A DNA stretch of 64,000 nucleotides from Faecalicatena faecalis (GTDB lineage Bacteria > Bacillota > Clostridia > Lachnospirales > Lachnospiraceae), in the NCBI RefSeq assembly GCF_012524165.2, contig NZ_JABACJ020000009.1, positions 62,001 through 126,000 of the forward strand, written 5' to 3'. Positions 1-8,398 of the stretch are shown here, one piece after another. Each line of letters opens with the position of its first letter. Position 1 is the stretch's first letter. The translations under genes were made by a program, and so were the position numbers. The notes beneath the pieces were generated by a model, which was given only the letters and a program-made list of their open reading frames with translations, ran no database searches and was not told the DNA's origin.

Positions 1-1875
1 ATAGACATCCTCATGGGTCATCAATTCATCGATCTTTGCATTGCGTTCTTCTAACACGGCAATTCTTTCTTCCGTCTTTTTTAATGCATTCTGACGTTTT
101 CGTTCCCTTGCCTGTTGTTCTTTCTGTTCCTGCCAGCTTAGCTTCCCGCCGGAAACATTCCCGTCAGCAGCGGATGATGACGACGGAACAGATGCACCAG
201 CAGAGGAAGCGGAAGGGCTTCCAGATGAAGCGGCAGTATTTCCGGAAGTAGAAGCGTATACAGCAGTCAGTTCTTCCTTTTTCTCCAGATAGTAATCGTA
301 ATTGCCTATATAATTTACAAATGTCTGATTCACAAGTTCCAGTATACGGGTAGCAGTCTGATTAATGAAGTAACGGTCGTGGGACACATAAAGGACAGTT
401 CCCGTATATTCGTTCAGTGCCTTCTCTAAGATTTCTTTGGAGGTGATATCTAAGTGGTTGGTCGGCTCGTCGAGGATCAGGAAGTTGGCCTCAGAGAGCA
501 TCAGCTTCGCCAGGGACACACGTCCCTTTTCGCCGCCGCTCAAGTCGCCGATCAGCTTATATACATCATCTCCGGTAAACTGGAACGCAGCCAGTGTATT
601 GCGGATCTGTGTGTTCGTCAATGTCGGATAATCATCGGAAATTTCATCAAAAATATTTTTATCCTCATGCAGGACGTGATGTTCCTGGTCATAATATCCG
701 ATTTTTACCTTGGACCCCAGTGTGAAGGAACCGGTATCAGCCGAAACGACCTGATTCAGGATCTTGAGCAGAGTGGTCTTGCCTGTTCCATTATCTCCGA
801 TGACGGCTACATGTTCTCCTCGTTTGATCTCAAAACTGATGTCCCTAAATAAGACCTGGCTGTCAAATGCCTTGGAGAGCTCCTCTACAATTAACACATC
901 ATTACCGCTGATGCAGGACGGTTCCAGTGACAGATGCATTTCTTTTGCCGCATCCTGTGGTTTTTCTACCAGAGTCATCTTGTTGAGCATCTTTTCACGG
1001 CTCTCGGCACGCTTGATGGATTTCTCGCGGTTGAAGGAGCGGAGCTTTTCGATAACGGCCTCCTGGTGTTTGATTTCACGCTGCTGATTCAAATACTCCT
1101 TGAGCATGGCATCGCGGATCTGCTGTTTTTTGTCGGCGTAATCCTTGTAATTGCCGGAATACATGCGGACGGCACCATTTTCTACTTCTATGACCTTTGT
1201 GACAACACGGTTCAAGAAAAAACGGTCATGGGACACGATAAATACGGCACCTGGATAGTTCAGAAGATAGGTCTCCAGCCAGGTGATCGAGTTCAGGTCC
1301 AGATGGTTAGTCGGCTCATCGAGAAGCAGGATGTCTGGTTTGGTGAGGAGCAGCTTACCAAGAGAGACTCGGGTCTTCTGTCCCCCGGAGAGGGTATCGG
1401 TCTTCTTGGAAAATTCATCCTCTGTGAAGCCAAGTCCTTTCAAAACACCTACGATTTCGCTTTCATAGGCATAACCGTTCTGAGCTTCAAATTGTGACAT
1501 GAGACGGTTGTAAGTCTCCAGCCGTTTATCCAACTCTTCCCCGCTCAAAGACTTTAATTCATGTTCAATGGAGCGAATCTGATGTTCCATCTCTATGATG
1601 TGGGCCTTTGCGGTCTTTACTTCCTCGTAGATAGAGCGTCCGCTCTCCAGATTCTGCTGCTGGGCTAGATAACCAAGGGTCTTGCCCTTTGTCAGCACGA
1701 TTTCGCCGCTGTCTGCCGGCTCTTCCTTTACGATCATTTTTAAAATCGTTGATTTGCCGGCACCGTTCACACCGACCAATGCCGCTTTTTCTCTGTCTTC
1801 TATATGAAAAGAGCCATCTTTTACAATTAATTGATCCCCAAATGATTTATTGAGATTATGACATGCAAGTATCAT
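1..1875 (-). CDS. ABC-F family ATPase (3' end cut by window edge)
   Basis: Soluble twin-ATPase ABC-F protein without membrane segments; the family acts on ribosomes in translation quality control or antibiotic protection. The start is ATG at 1875, preceded by GGAGGT. The first Walker A (GVNGAGKS) is at about residues 35-42, followed by signature LSGGQKTR and LLLDEPTNHLD. After a charged inter-domain linker comes a second Walker A (GDNGTGKT), a second signature (LSGGEKGR) and LILDEPTNHLD. From about residue 530 a Ser/Ala-rich linker leads into a charged coiled coil, as in Uup/YdiF-type members. All 625 codons are open to position 1, so only the tail is missing. It is divergent from rex; the Bacillus homologue ydiF also lies near rex (ydiH). 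Specific substrate or resistance role cannot be told. Confidence 0.93.
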   Translation of the reverse strand, partial: MILACHNLNKSFGDQLIVKDGSFHIEDREKAALVGVNGAGKSTILKMIVKEEPADSGEIVLTKGKTLGYLAQQQNLESGRSIYEEVKTAKAHIIEMEHQIRSIEHELKSLSGEELDKRLETYNRLMSQFEAQNGYAYESEIVGVLKGLGFTEDEFSKKTDTLSGGQKTRVSLGKLLLTKPDILLLDEPTNHLDLNSITWLETYLLNYPGAVFIVSHDRFFLNRVVTKVIEVENGAVRMYSGNYKDYADKKQQIRDAMLKEYLNQQREIKHQEAVIEKLRSFNREKSIKRAESREKMLNKMTLVEKPQDAAKEMHLSLEPSCISGNDVLIVEELSKAFDSQVLFRDISFEIKRGEHVAVIGDNGTGKTTLLKILNQVVSADTGSFTLGSKVKIGYYDQEHHVLHEDKNIFDEISDDYPTLTNTQIRNTLAAFQFTGDDVYKLIGDLSGGEKGRVSLAKLMLSEANFLILDEPTNHLDITSKEILEKALNEYTGTVLYVSHDRYFINQTATRILELVNQTFVNYIGNYDYYLEKKEELTAVYASTSGNTAASSGSPSASSAGASVPSSSSAADGNVSGGKLSWQEQKEQQARERKRQNALKKTEERIAVLEERNAKIDELMTHEDVY

Positions 1876-2054
1876 AATAAACCTCCTGTATCTTAAGTGT
1901 ACCCTGCAGCCGGACTTTTGACCGGTGTAAGGAAATGTATGTCCCTGTATCGCAGGATTTATGTGGACATGCCTAAAAAGGCGTATATCCAGGGATACTT
2001 TTAGGGTATACCCTTTTCATTATAACGAAAATAAAGTAAAATACAACTAAAAAT

Positions 2055-2083
2055 TTGACTTTGTCAACGCAATTCTATATAAT
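2055..2083 (+). promoter_or_regulatory. Predicted sigma-A promoter of rex
   Basis: TTGACT (2055-2060), a 17-bp spacer and a perfect TATAAT (2078-2083) lie about 100 bp before the rex start. The leader carries a short CTATGC/GCATAG stem around 2113-2145. No convincing Rex operator was seen here. The rest of the 1876-2177 gap holds the divergent ABC-F leader and no gene. Confidence 0.7.
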
Positions 2084-2186
2084 AAAATCTGGTACATTGT
2101 TTTGTAAACACCTATGCATGGACCGAGGTAGCCCGCATAGATATTTACAAAGCAGTGTATTAGACTAAGTTTGGAGGGTGATTGCT

Positions 2187-2831
2187 GTGGAAGAGAGAGA
2201 AATATCACGTGCGGTAATAGGACGGCTGCCAAGATATTACAGATATTTGGGAGAATTACTGGACGCAGGCGTAGAGAGAATCTCGTCAAACGACCTGAGC
2301 AAGAAGATGAGCGTCACTGCTTCACAGATCCGCCAGGATTTGAATAATTTCGGTGGTTTTGGACAGCAGGGATATGGGTATAATGTAAAGTATCTCTATA
2401 CGGAGATTGGTAAGATTTTGGGATTGAACAGAGAACATAATATGATTATTATAGGCGCAGGTAATCTCGGACAGGCACTTGCCAATTATGCTTCATTTGA
2501 GAAGAGTGGTTTTCATTTGAAGGGACTGTTTGATGTGAATCCAAGACTGGAAGGCGTAAGTATTCGCGGGATACCAGTACGTATGATGGATGATCTAAAG
2601 ACATTTTTAAAGCATAATGATATTGAAATCGCAGCACTTACGATTCCAAAATCAAAAGCGATTGAGGTGGCAGACATCTTAGTGGCAAGCGGAATCAAGG
2701 CGATTTGGAACTTTGCACATACAGATTTGAATCTGCCGGAGGATGTGATTGTAGAAAGCGTACATTTGTCAGACAGCTTGATGAAGCTCTCCTACAATAT
2801 CAGCCGCTACAATGAAGAACATGGCAAATGA
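2187..2831 (+). CDS. rex: Redox-sensing transcriptional repressor Rex
   Basis: Homodimeric repressor that senses the NADH/NAD+ ratio and controls fermentation and respiration genes. The N-terminal winged helix shows the family hallmark RLPRYYRYL (residues 13-21) and the recognition helix region SASQIRQDL-like (VTASQIRQDL). The Rossmann nucleotide site is GAGNLGQAL at about 90-98. About 214 aa, the usual size. A GTG at 2178 extends the frame by three codons but abuts GGAGG (2173-2177); the GTG at 2187 has proper spacing and matches the family N-terminus, so it was chosen. Monocistronic, with its own promoter and terminator. A likely target, an alcohol dehydrogenase with Rex-like operators, lies in this window at 17545. 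Confidence 0.96.
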   Translation: MEEREISRAVIGRLPRYYRYLGELLDAGVERISSNDLSKKMSVTASQIRQDLNNFGGFGQQGYGYNVKYLYTEIGKILGLNREHNMIIIGAGNLGQALANYASFEKSGFHLKGLFDVNPRLEGVSIRGIPVRMMDDLKTFLKHNDIEIAALTIPKSKAIEVADILVASGIKAIWNFAHTDLNLPEDVIVESVHLSDSLMKLSYNISRYNEEHGK

Positions 2832-2845
2832 TAGAGAATACAAAG

Positions 2846-2880
2846 CGTGTAACGAAGGCTGACCAGCCTTTTTTACACGT
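2846..2880 (+). terminator. Rho-independent terminator after rex
   Basis: Nested hairpin: outer CGTGTAA/TTACACG and inner AAGGCT/AGCCTT with loop GACC, followed by T-rich sequence, directly after the rex stop. Confidence 0.75.
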
Positions 2881-2915
2881 TATTTCATTTCTTAGGAAGT
2901 CAGGATGGTGATAAT

Positions 2916-4421
2916 ATGAGATACCTCCCTACAGGAGAATGGATGCAGAAAGCGGACAGTTATACGATCAACGAAATTGGACTTCCATCAATAGTATTGA
3001 TGGAAAGAGCGGCACTTGCTATGGTGGATATCATGGAACAAGAGCAGCTTGATCTGTCCAAGACGCTGGTCTTCTGTGGTTCCGGCAATAATGGAGGCGA
3101 TGGATTTGCCATCGCGCGTCTGTTGAAGAATCGGGGATATGATACAAAGGCTGTATTTGTGGGCCGTGAGGCATCGATGAGCGAAGATTGTAAAAGACAG
3201 AGGCAGATCGCAGAAAATTCCGGCGTTTTAGTGGTCACAACTGTGGACCAGGAGGAATATACTACTATAGTGGATGCTGTTTTCGGGGTGGGATTGAACC
3301 GTGAGATTACCGGGGATTATTTGGATGTCATCAGGAAGATGAATGCACTGAAAGGAGCAAAGGCAGCAGTGGATATTCCGTCAGGCGTTTGTTCCGCGAC
3401 CGGAAAAGTGCTTGGGGCCGCTTTTGAGGCAGAGCTGACAGTCACATTTCAATGTGAGAAGCTGGGCTGTATCCTTCATCCGGGGCACTTGTATGCAGGT
3501 AAGACGGTGACTGTGGATATTGGTATTGATGCCGGAATATTTAAGAACGAAGATACACTTTGTTATACCTTTACTAAAAAGGATCTTCCAGACCTTCTTC
3601 CCCCAAGGAAACCGAACTCCCACAAGGGGACTTATGGGAAGGTGCTCATGATTACAGGGAGCAAAGGGATGGCAGGGGCGGCATACTTAAGTGCCAAGGC
3701 GGCATATACAAGCGGCGCCGGGCTGGTACAGATCTATACATCCGAGGATAACCGTGTGGTCCTGCAGCAGCTTCTGCCGGAAGCTATTATTTCTACTTAT
3801 ACAGACTTTGACGAAGAAAAGTTAAAAAAATTCCTTTCCTGGGCAGATGTCGTTGGAATCGGCTGCGGCTTAGGACAGAACAGAGTGTCCGAACAGATAT
3901 TAAAGACCACACTGACAGAAGTAAAGGTCCCCTGTGTCGTAGATGCAGATGGGCTGAATCTATTGAGCTGTCATCTTGAATTATTAAAAGAGCAAGATAC
4001 TCCTATGATTCTGACTCCCCATATGAAGGAAATGTCCGGTCTTTTGGGCTGTTCTGTGACGGAGCTTGCACAGGAGCGTTTTGAGAAGGTGAAGGCATTT
4101 ACGGAAAAATATGGAGTGGTCTGTGTACTTAAGGATGCCCGAACAATCGTAGTGAAAAGAAATCATCAGATTTTTGTCAATACAGCCGGGAACAGTTCCA
4201 TGGCAAAGGCCGGGTCAGGGGATGTGCTCGCAGGAGTGATTTCTGGGCTTTTGGCGCAGCACATGGACACTTATGAGGCGGCGGCCTGCGGGGTATACTT
4301 ACATGCCTGCGGCGGAGATGAGGCAAAGGCGGCGAAAGGGTCTTACAGTGTATTGGCGGAAGATCTGATAGCAGGAATTGCCTGCTGTACAAAAAAGACA
4401 GAGGAGTGTATGGACAGATGA
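2916..4421 (+). CDS. nnr: Bifunctional NAD(P)H-hydrate epimerase / ADP-dependent dehydratase
   Basis: Repairs hydrated NADH and NADPH: the YjeF N-terminal domain epimerises R-NAD(P)HX and the C-terminal ribokinase-like domain dehydrates S-NAD(P)HX with ADP. Residues 1-210 are the epimerase, with CGSGNNGGDGFA (about 54-65). Residues 225-495 are the dehydratase, with the HKGTYGKVL start and AGSGDVLAG near 430. 501 aa is the normal length for the fused enzyme. The start ATG follows AGGATGG. Its stop overlaps the alr start (ATGA), so the two are probably translationally coupled; nnr-alr neighbourhood is common in Firmicutes. Confidence 0.95.
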   Translation: MRYLPTGEWMQKADSYTINEIGLPSIVLMERAALAMVDIMEQEQLDLSKTLVFCGSGNNGGDGFAIARLLKNRGYDTKAVFVGREASMSEDCKRQRQIAENSGVLVVTTVDQEEYTTIVDAVFGVGLNREITGDYLDVIRKMNALKGAKAAVDIPSGVCSATGKVLGAAFEAELTVTFQCEKLGCILHPGHLYAGKTVTVDIGIDAGIFKNEDTLCYTFTKKDLPDLLPPRKPNSHKGTYGKVLMITGSKGMAGAAYLSAKAAYTSGAGLVQIYTSEDNRVVLQQLLPEAIISTYTDFDEEKLKKFLSWADVVGIGCGLGQNRVSEQILKTTLTEVKVPCVVDADGLNLLSCHLELLKEQDTPMILTPHMKEMSGLLGCSVTELAQERFEKVKAFTEKYGVVCVLKDARTIVVKRNHQIFVNTAGNSSMAKAGSGDVLAGVISGLLAQHMDTYEAAACGVYLHACGGDEAKAAKGSYSVLAEDLIAGIACCTKKTEECMDR

Positions 4422-5584
4422 AACAATACAGCAGAGTGTATGCCAGAGTCGACCTGGATGCAATCGAATATAATATGGAACAGATGAAAAAGCATATCGG
4501 TGACGATGCTCAAATTATTGCCGTAGTGAAAATGGACGGCTACGGACACGGTGCAGCTCCGATCGCAAGAATGTTCGAGGAGAAGGACTATATCTGGGGA
4601 TATGCGACTGCGAGCCTGGAGGAAGCTATTTCTCTGAGAAATTCCGGGATTGAAAAACCAATCCTTGTTCTGGGGTGTGTGTTCCCGGAGCAGTATGAGG
4701 ATATGCTTACTTATGATATCAGGACCACTATTTATATGGAAGAAACAGCTCGGGAGATATCCAAAGCGGCACAAAAGCTTGGAAAAACAGCCTGCTTCCA
4801 CATCAAGATCGATACCGGAATGGGAAGGCTGGGATTTTTGCCGAATCAGGAAAGCATTCAGAAAATCGCAGAGATCAGTCGTCTGCCTCATGTGAACGTA
4901 GAAGGCGTTTTCACACATTTTGCAAAGGCTGACGAGACAGACAAAAGCTATACACTGACTCAGCATGAGAAGTTTACCTGGGTGAAGAATGCTCTGGAAG
5001 AGGCTGGAATCTATATTACATATTATCATTGTGATAACAGTGCTGGAATCATCGACTTCCCGGATATGAAACATAATCTGGTGCGTGCCGGGATCGCTAC
5101 TTATGGCATGTATCCTTCCGACGAAGTGCACAAGGAGGCAGTGAGTCTCCGTCCGGCACTGGAGCTGATAAGCCATGTTACCTTTGTAAAAGAGGTCGAG
5201 GCAGGGGAATCCATCAGTTACGGTGGAACCTTCACGGCAAAGGAAAGGATGAAGGTCGCTACAGTCCCTGTTGGGTACGGAGACGGGTATTCCAGAGGGC
5301 TGTCCAACAAGGCGGACGTGCTGATCCATGGAAAACGTGCACGCATCCTGGGACGTGTCTGCATGGACCAGTTCATGGTGGATGTGACAGATATACCTGA
5401 TGTAAAGTTCATGGATCAGGTGGTACTTGTCGGGTATGATCAGAATGAACATATAACAGTGGAGGAATTGAGCGCGGTCTGCGGCCGTTTTAATTATGAG
5501 TTTGTCTGCTGCCTCGGCAGGCGGATTCCAAGAGTTTACACAAAAGGCGGGGAAGTCGTGGAACAGGTAGAATACCTGTCCTAG
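4418..5584 (+). CDS. alr: Alanine racemase
   Basis: PLP enzyme converting L- to D-alanine for peptidoglycan. The PLP lysine lies in AVVKMDGYGHGA (Lys at about 38); the second catalytic base, Tyr, lies in SISYGGTF; ASLEEAISLR and GRVCMDQFMVDVT are further family blocks. 388 aa, normal length. The frame is open to a GTG at 4406, but ATG 4418 is favoured: it overlaps the nnr stop and sits 11 nt after GAGGAG. A 439-codon frame on the opposite strand is a shadow. Followed by mazF, as in the Bacillus alr-ndoAI-ndoA order, but without the antitoxin gene. Confidence 0.96.
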   Translation: MKQYSRVYARVDLDAIEYNMEQMKKHIGDDAQIIAVVKMDGYGHGAAPIARMFEEKDYIWGYATASLEEAISLRNSGIEKPILVLGCVFPEQYEDMLTYDIRTTIYMEETAREISKAAQKLGKTACFHIKIDTGMGRLGFLPNQESIQKIAEISRLPHVNVEGVFTHFAKADETDKSYTLTQHEKFTWVKNALEEAGIYITYYHCDNSAGIIDFPDMKHNLVRAGIATYGMYPSDEVHKEAVSLRPALELISHVTFVKEVEAGESISYGGTFTAKERMKVATVPVGYGDGYSRGLSNKADVLIHGKRARILGRVCMDQFMVDVTDIPDVKFMDQVVLVGYDQNEHITVEELSAVCGRFNYEFVCCLGRRIPRVYTKGGEVVEQVEYLS

Positions 5585-5797
5585 CGAGTTATATCCAAAA
5601 TTTTCCGTGCACTTGCATACATCCGAAAAAGCAGGGAATACTTTAGTATACCCAATGGGCATTGTTTATACATGCCTTGCGGGCGGGATTACAGCTTGAT
5701 GCTGTAAAGAAGTATCCCTATACAGGTTTTATTATGCGGCAGCAGGCCGTATGGTATACCCGTATATGAAAGTATGAGAATCGGAGTGTGAAGTGGT

Positions 5798-6145
5798 TTG
5801 GTGATAAAAAGAGGAGATATATATTATGCGGACTTAAGTCCGGTAGTGGGTTCGGAACAGGGCGGTATCCGTCCGGTGCTGATCATCCAGAACGATGTGG
5901 GGAATAAGCATAGCCCTACCGTGATCTGTGCGGCAATTACATCCAGGATGAATAAGGCGAAGCTGCCGACTCATATTGAAATCAGTGCAGAGAAATATCA
6001 TATTGTAAAAAATTCAGTGATATTGTTGGAGCAGATACGCACAATCGATAAACAGAGGCTCAAAGAATTTGTCTGCCATGTAGACAGTGGATTGATGAGG
6101 AAAGTAAACGATGCTGTACGGATCAGTCTGGAACTTTCTACATAA
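5798..6145 (+). CDS. mazF: MazF/EndoA-type mRNA endoribonuclease toxin, no adjacent antitoxin
   Basis: PemK/MazF-fold sequence-specific mRNA interferase. It begins [20 protein letters not shown], closely like Bacillus EndoA, and keeps the RPVLIIQND strand and the AKLPTHIEI block; 115 aa is the normal size. TTG 5798 (11 nt after GGAG) gives the same N-terminal length as EndoA; GTG 5801 is the alternative. The usual upstream MazE/EndoAI antitoxin gene is absent: the 213 bp after alr contain no credible frame. Either the antitoxin is elsewhere or the protein acts alone. Confidence 0.9.
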   Translation: MVIKRGDIYYADLSPVVGSEQGGIRPVLIIQNDVGNKHSPTVICAAITSRMNKAKLPTHIEISAEKYHIVKNSVILLEQIRTIDKQRLKEFVCHVDSGLMRKVNDAVRISLELST

Positions 6146-6188
6146 ATGAGGAAATTTTAAGTGAGCTTGTCATAGCTGGAAAGGGGAC

Positions 6189-6318
6189 GCCCATCTGTAA
6201 GGGAAAGAAAGCCGGACATAGATGTGGGCCGTTTCATCAGACCTGCCGCTTATATAAGCAGCAGGTCTGATGAAACGGTCCGCATCCATGTCCGGCTTTC
6301 TTTCCCTTACAGACGGGC
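6189..6318. repeat. 130-bp near-perfect palindrome
   Basis: Pairing position by position from the centre (6253/6254) outward gives 65 pairs: 60 Watson-Crick, two G-T and three mismatches (6193/6314, 6220/6287, 6247/6260). There is effectively no loop; the centre is GCTTATATAAGC. No T-tract follows, so it is not an ordinary terminator. It lies in a 523-bp gene-free stretch between mazF and yebC. Small frames crossing it are not credible genes. Confidence 0.9.
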
Positions 6319-6521
6319 TGGTTTCATCCATATCGATGAGAAGCTTACTTGGGGAGATTTCTGGTGAGGGATGTGGGGACGGGTCTGGAGGAGGGACGAT
6401 TGTGTTTCTGCTCACTTGTGTAATGTGGGGGATATCAGAGAGAGTGTGGCCCTATTATAAATGGATATGGAGGAGAGGAAAAGAAGAGTATCTTAACCTA
6501 TCTGGGATGTAACGAGGCTGG

Positions 6522-6585
6522 TTCGATATTTCATTTTGACTCTACAATTACAAAAATAATATGAAGAAATAATTGAAATATCGAA
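6522..6585. promoter_or_regulatory. 12-bp inverted repeat overlapping the predicted yebC promoter
   Basis: TTCGATATTTCA (6522-6533) is perfectly complementary to TGAAATATCGAA (6574-6585). The right arm overlaps a possible -35 TTGAAA (6573-6578), which is 17 bp before TAAAAT (6596-6601). It could be an operator or an RNA hairpin; no regulator is proposed. Confidence 0.5.
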
Positions 6586-6668
6586 TAAAGAGTGATAAAA
6601 TTGTAAGGCGAGTTTATCGGTTAAAATATATAGAAAAATAAGATAAAGACGAAAAGAGGAGATTAGAG

Positions 6669-7400
6669 ATGTCAGGACATTCTAAATTTGCGAATATTAA
6701 GCATAAGAAAGAAAAAAATGATGCTGCTAAGGGTAAGATTTTTACGAAGCTTGGTCGTGAGCTTGCTGTTGCAGTGAAAGAGGGCGGCGGTCCGGATCCT
6801 AATAATAACAGCAGACTTCGTGATGTAATTGCGAAAGCAAAATCAAATAACATGCCGAACGATACCATCGAAAGAAATATCAAGAAGGCAGCAGGTGAAG
6901 GTTCTGGAGACAATTATGAGCATATTACATATGAAGGATATGGACCGAATGGTACAGCCATCATTGTTAAGACTCTGACAGACAATAAGAATCGTACAGC
7001 TTCCAATGTTAAGAATGCATTTACAAAAGGAAGTGGAAATGTTGGAACACCTGGATGTGTATCTTTTATGTTTGATGAAAAAGGACAGATTCTGGTAGAT
7101 AAAGAAGAATGCAGCATGGAAGCAGATGAACTGATGATGCTTGCGCTGGATGCAGGTGCAGAAGATTTCGTGGAAAACGATGACAGCTTTGAAATCCTTA
7201 CTGCCCCGGAAGATTTCAGTGCAGTCCGTCTGAAACTGGAAGAAGAAGGAATCGTCATGGCAGATGCAGAAGTGACGATGATTCCGCAGACATATGTAGA
7301 ACTCACAAGCGAAGAGGATATCAAGAACATTCAGAAGACATTAGATTTACTGGATGAGGATGATGACGTACAGGACGTATATCACAACTGGGATGAGTAA
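6669..7400 (+). CDS. yebC: YebC/PmpR family DNA-binding regulatory or translation factor
   Basis: Begins [20 protein letters not shown], the invariant YebC start, then [17 protein letters not shown] and the acidic C-terminus. 243 aa matches the family. Members were described as transcriptional regulators, and more recently YebC-type proteins have been linked to relief of ribosome stalling on proline-rich stretches; the role here is not shown by sequence. Start ATG follows GAGGAGATTAGAG. Monocistronic between the palindrome region and a terminator. Confidence 0.96.
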   Translation: MSGHSKFANIKHKKEKNDAAKGKIFTKLGRELAVAVKEGGGPDPNNNSRLRDVIAKAKSNNMPNDTIERNIKKAAGEGSGDNYEHITYEGYGPNGTAIIVKTLTDNKNRTASNVKNAFTKGSGNVGTPGCVSFMFDEKGQILVDKEECSMEADELMMLALDAGAEDFVENDDSFEILTAPEDFSAVRLKLEEEGIVMADAEVTMIPQTYVELTSEEDIKNIQKTLDLLDEDDDVQDVYHNWDE

Positions 7401-7451
7401 GAGTGTTTATACAGCGGCTTTATTCTAACTGCTCAAGAAGATAATGTAAAA

Positions 7452-7501
7452 GAAAATCGAGGAAAATGTTCGGCAGCACCGTCATTTACCTCGATTTTTT
7501 A
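7452..7501 (+). terminator. Terminator after yebC
   Basis: AAAATCGAGG pairs with CCTCGATTTT across a long loop, with an inner AAATG/CATTT extension and a T-tract at 7495-7500. Confidence 0.7.
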
Positions 7502-7551
7502 TGATTTTATAACAAGGACTTTGCACAAGGACTCTACGTCCGAATTTCATC

Positions 7552-7580
7552 TTGCGGGCATTACTGGGATATGGTACAAT
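7552..7580 (+). promoter_or_regulatory. Predicted sigma-A promoter of the 7633-9673 pair
   Basis: TTGCGG (7552-7557), 17-bp spacer, TACAAT (7575-7580), followed after about 50 bp by AAAGGAG and the ATG at 7633. Confidence 0.55.
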
Positions 7581-7632
7581 ATCTTGTGATATTAAAACGA
7601 ATTCTAATGTTTATACGTTAAAAGGAGATAAA

Positions 7633-8388
7633 ATGAACCATGAAAATTTGAGGTCGGATATGATCACCCTTTTTGGGGAGACAGCCGATTATGCGAAGAA
7701 GTTTCATAAGAGTACGTATGAGACGGATATGGATACGCTGCTGAACCAACATGGTGCACTGTTGGGGAGGATACGGGAGGCTTTCGAGGAATCGGATGAA
7801 TCCTTGGAGGAGACAGCCTCTTACATCCCCCAATATGTGGAAGAGCAGCTTATGGCGATACCATCGAAGAGGAAGAGAGACATGGTATGTCTGGATTATA
7901 ATATGAACATGGTATCCTATTTTGTCCCGCTCATGGGTGAGATCACAAGTGTGAAGACAAAGGAATTTACAGACCGGATGATTGCAGTCTGGAACCAGAA
8001 GATGCCGGGGAATAAAATCAGTCACTCCAGCAGAGACCAGATTCAGGGTGGATTCAAAAAAGGACTCTGCTATATCACTACGGCTGTTTGTAAGAGCCTT
8101 GACAAGCCGGATAATTGTTATGAGCTGAGCCTGCTTCGGGACTACCGCGATCAATACATGCTTGAGTCAAAAGAGGGCATGAAGACCGTGGAGGAGTACT
8201 ATAATATTGCACCGACGATCGTGAAGCGCATCAACCGTCAGGAGGATGCAGCGCAGATCTACGAAGGAATATGGGAAGAATACTTAAGCCCCTGTGTCAA
8301 GCTGATCGAAGAAGGCAGAAAAAAGGAATGTCAGGATCTTTACAGTGATATGGTACACAAACTGGAAAAGAAATATTTATATTCATAG
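7633..8388 (+). CDS. Conserved hypothetical protein with a CFI-box-like motif
   Basis: 251 aa, soluble, acidic and helical, with no signal peptide or membrane segment. The distinctive block is CYITTAVCKSLDKPDNCYEL near residue 140, resembling the CFI(T/A)TA motif found in several bacterial families, followed by LLRDYRDQYML. No enzymatic function can be assigned. The frame is open to 7552, but ATG 7633 has AAAGGAG at ideal spacing. It ends 10 bp before the sulfhydrylase gene, whose RBS overlaps its stop, so the two are co-transcribed. Confidence 0.8.
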   Translation: MNHENLRSDMITLFGETADYAKKFHKSTYETDMDTLLNQHGALLGRIREAFEESDESLEETASYIPQYVEEQLMAIPSKRKRDMVCLDYNMNMVSYFVPLMGEITSVKTKEFTDRMIAVWNQKMPGNKISHSSRDQIQGGFKKGLCYITTAVCKSLDKPDNCYELSLLRDYRDQYMLESKEGMKTVEEYYNIAPTIVKRINRQEDAAQIYEGIWEEYLSPCVKLIEEGRKKECQDLYSDMVHKLEKKYLYS

Positions 8389-8398
8389 GAGGAAGAAA

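Noticed and set aside
2055..2180. Rex autoregulatory site upstream of rex
   Set aside because: Only a single half-site-like TTGTCAA was seen; the partner half does not match.
4343..5662. 439-codon open frame on the minus strand opposite alr
   Set aside because: The plus strand carries an unmistakable alanine racemase; the minus frame has no SD, no known domain and a Cys/His-rich composition typical of antisense shadows.
6270..6512. Small frames crossing the 130-bp palindrome
   Set aside because: They are products of the palindrome itself and lack an SD or conserved features.
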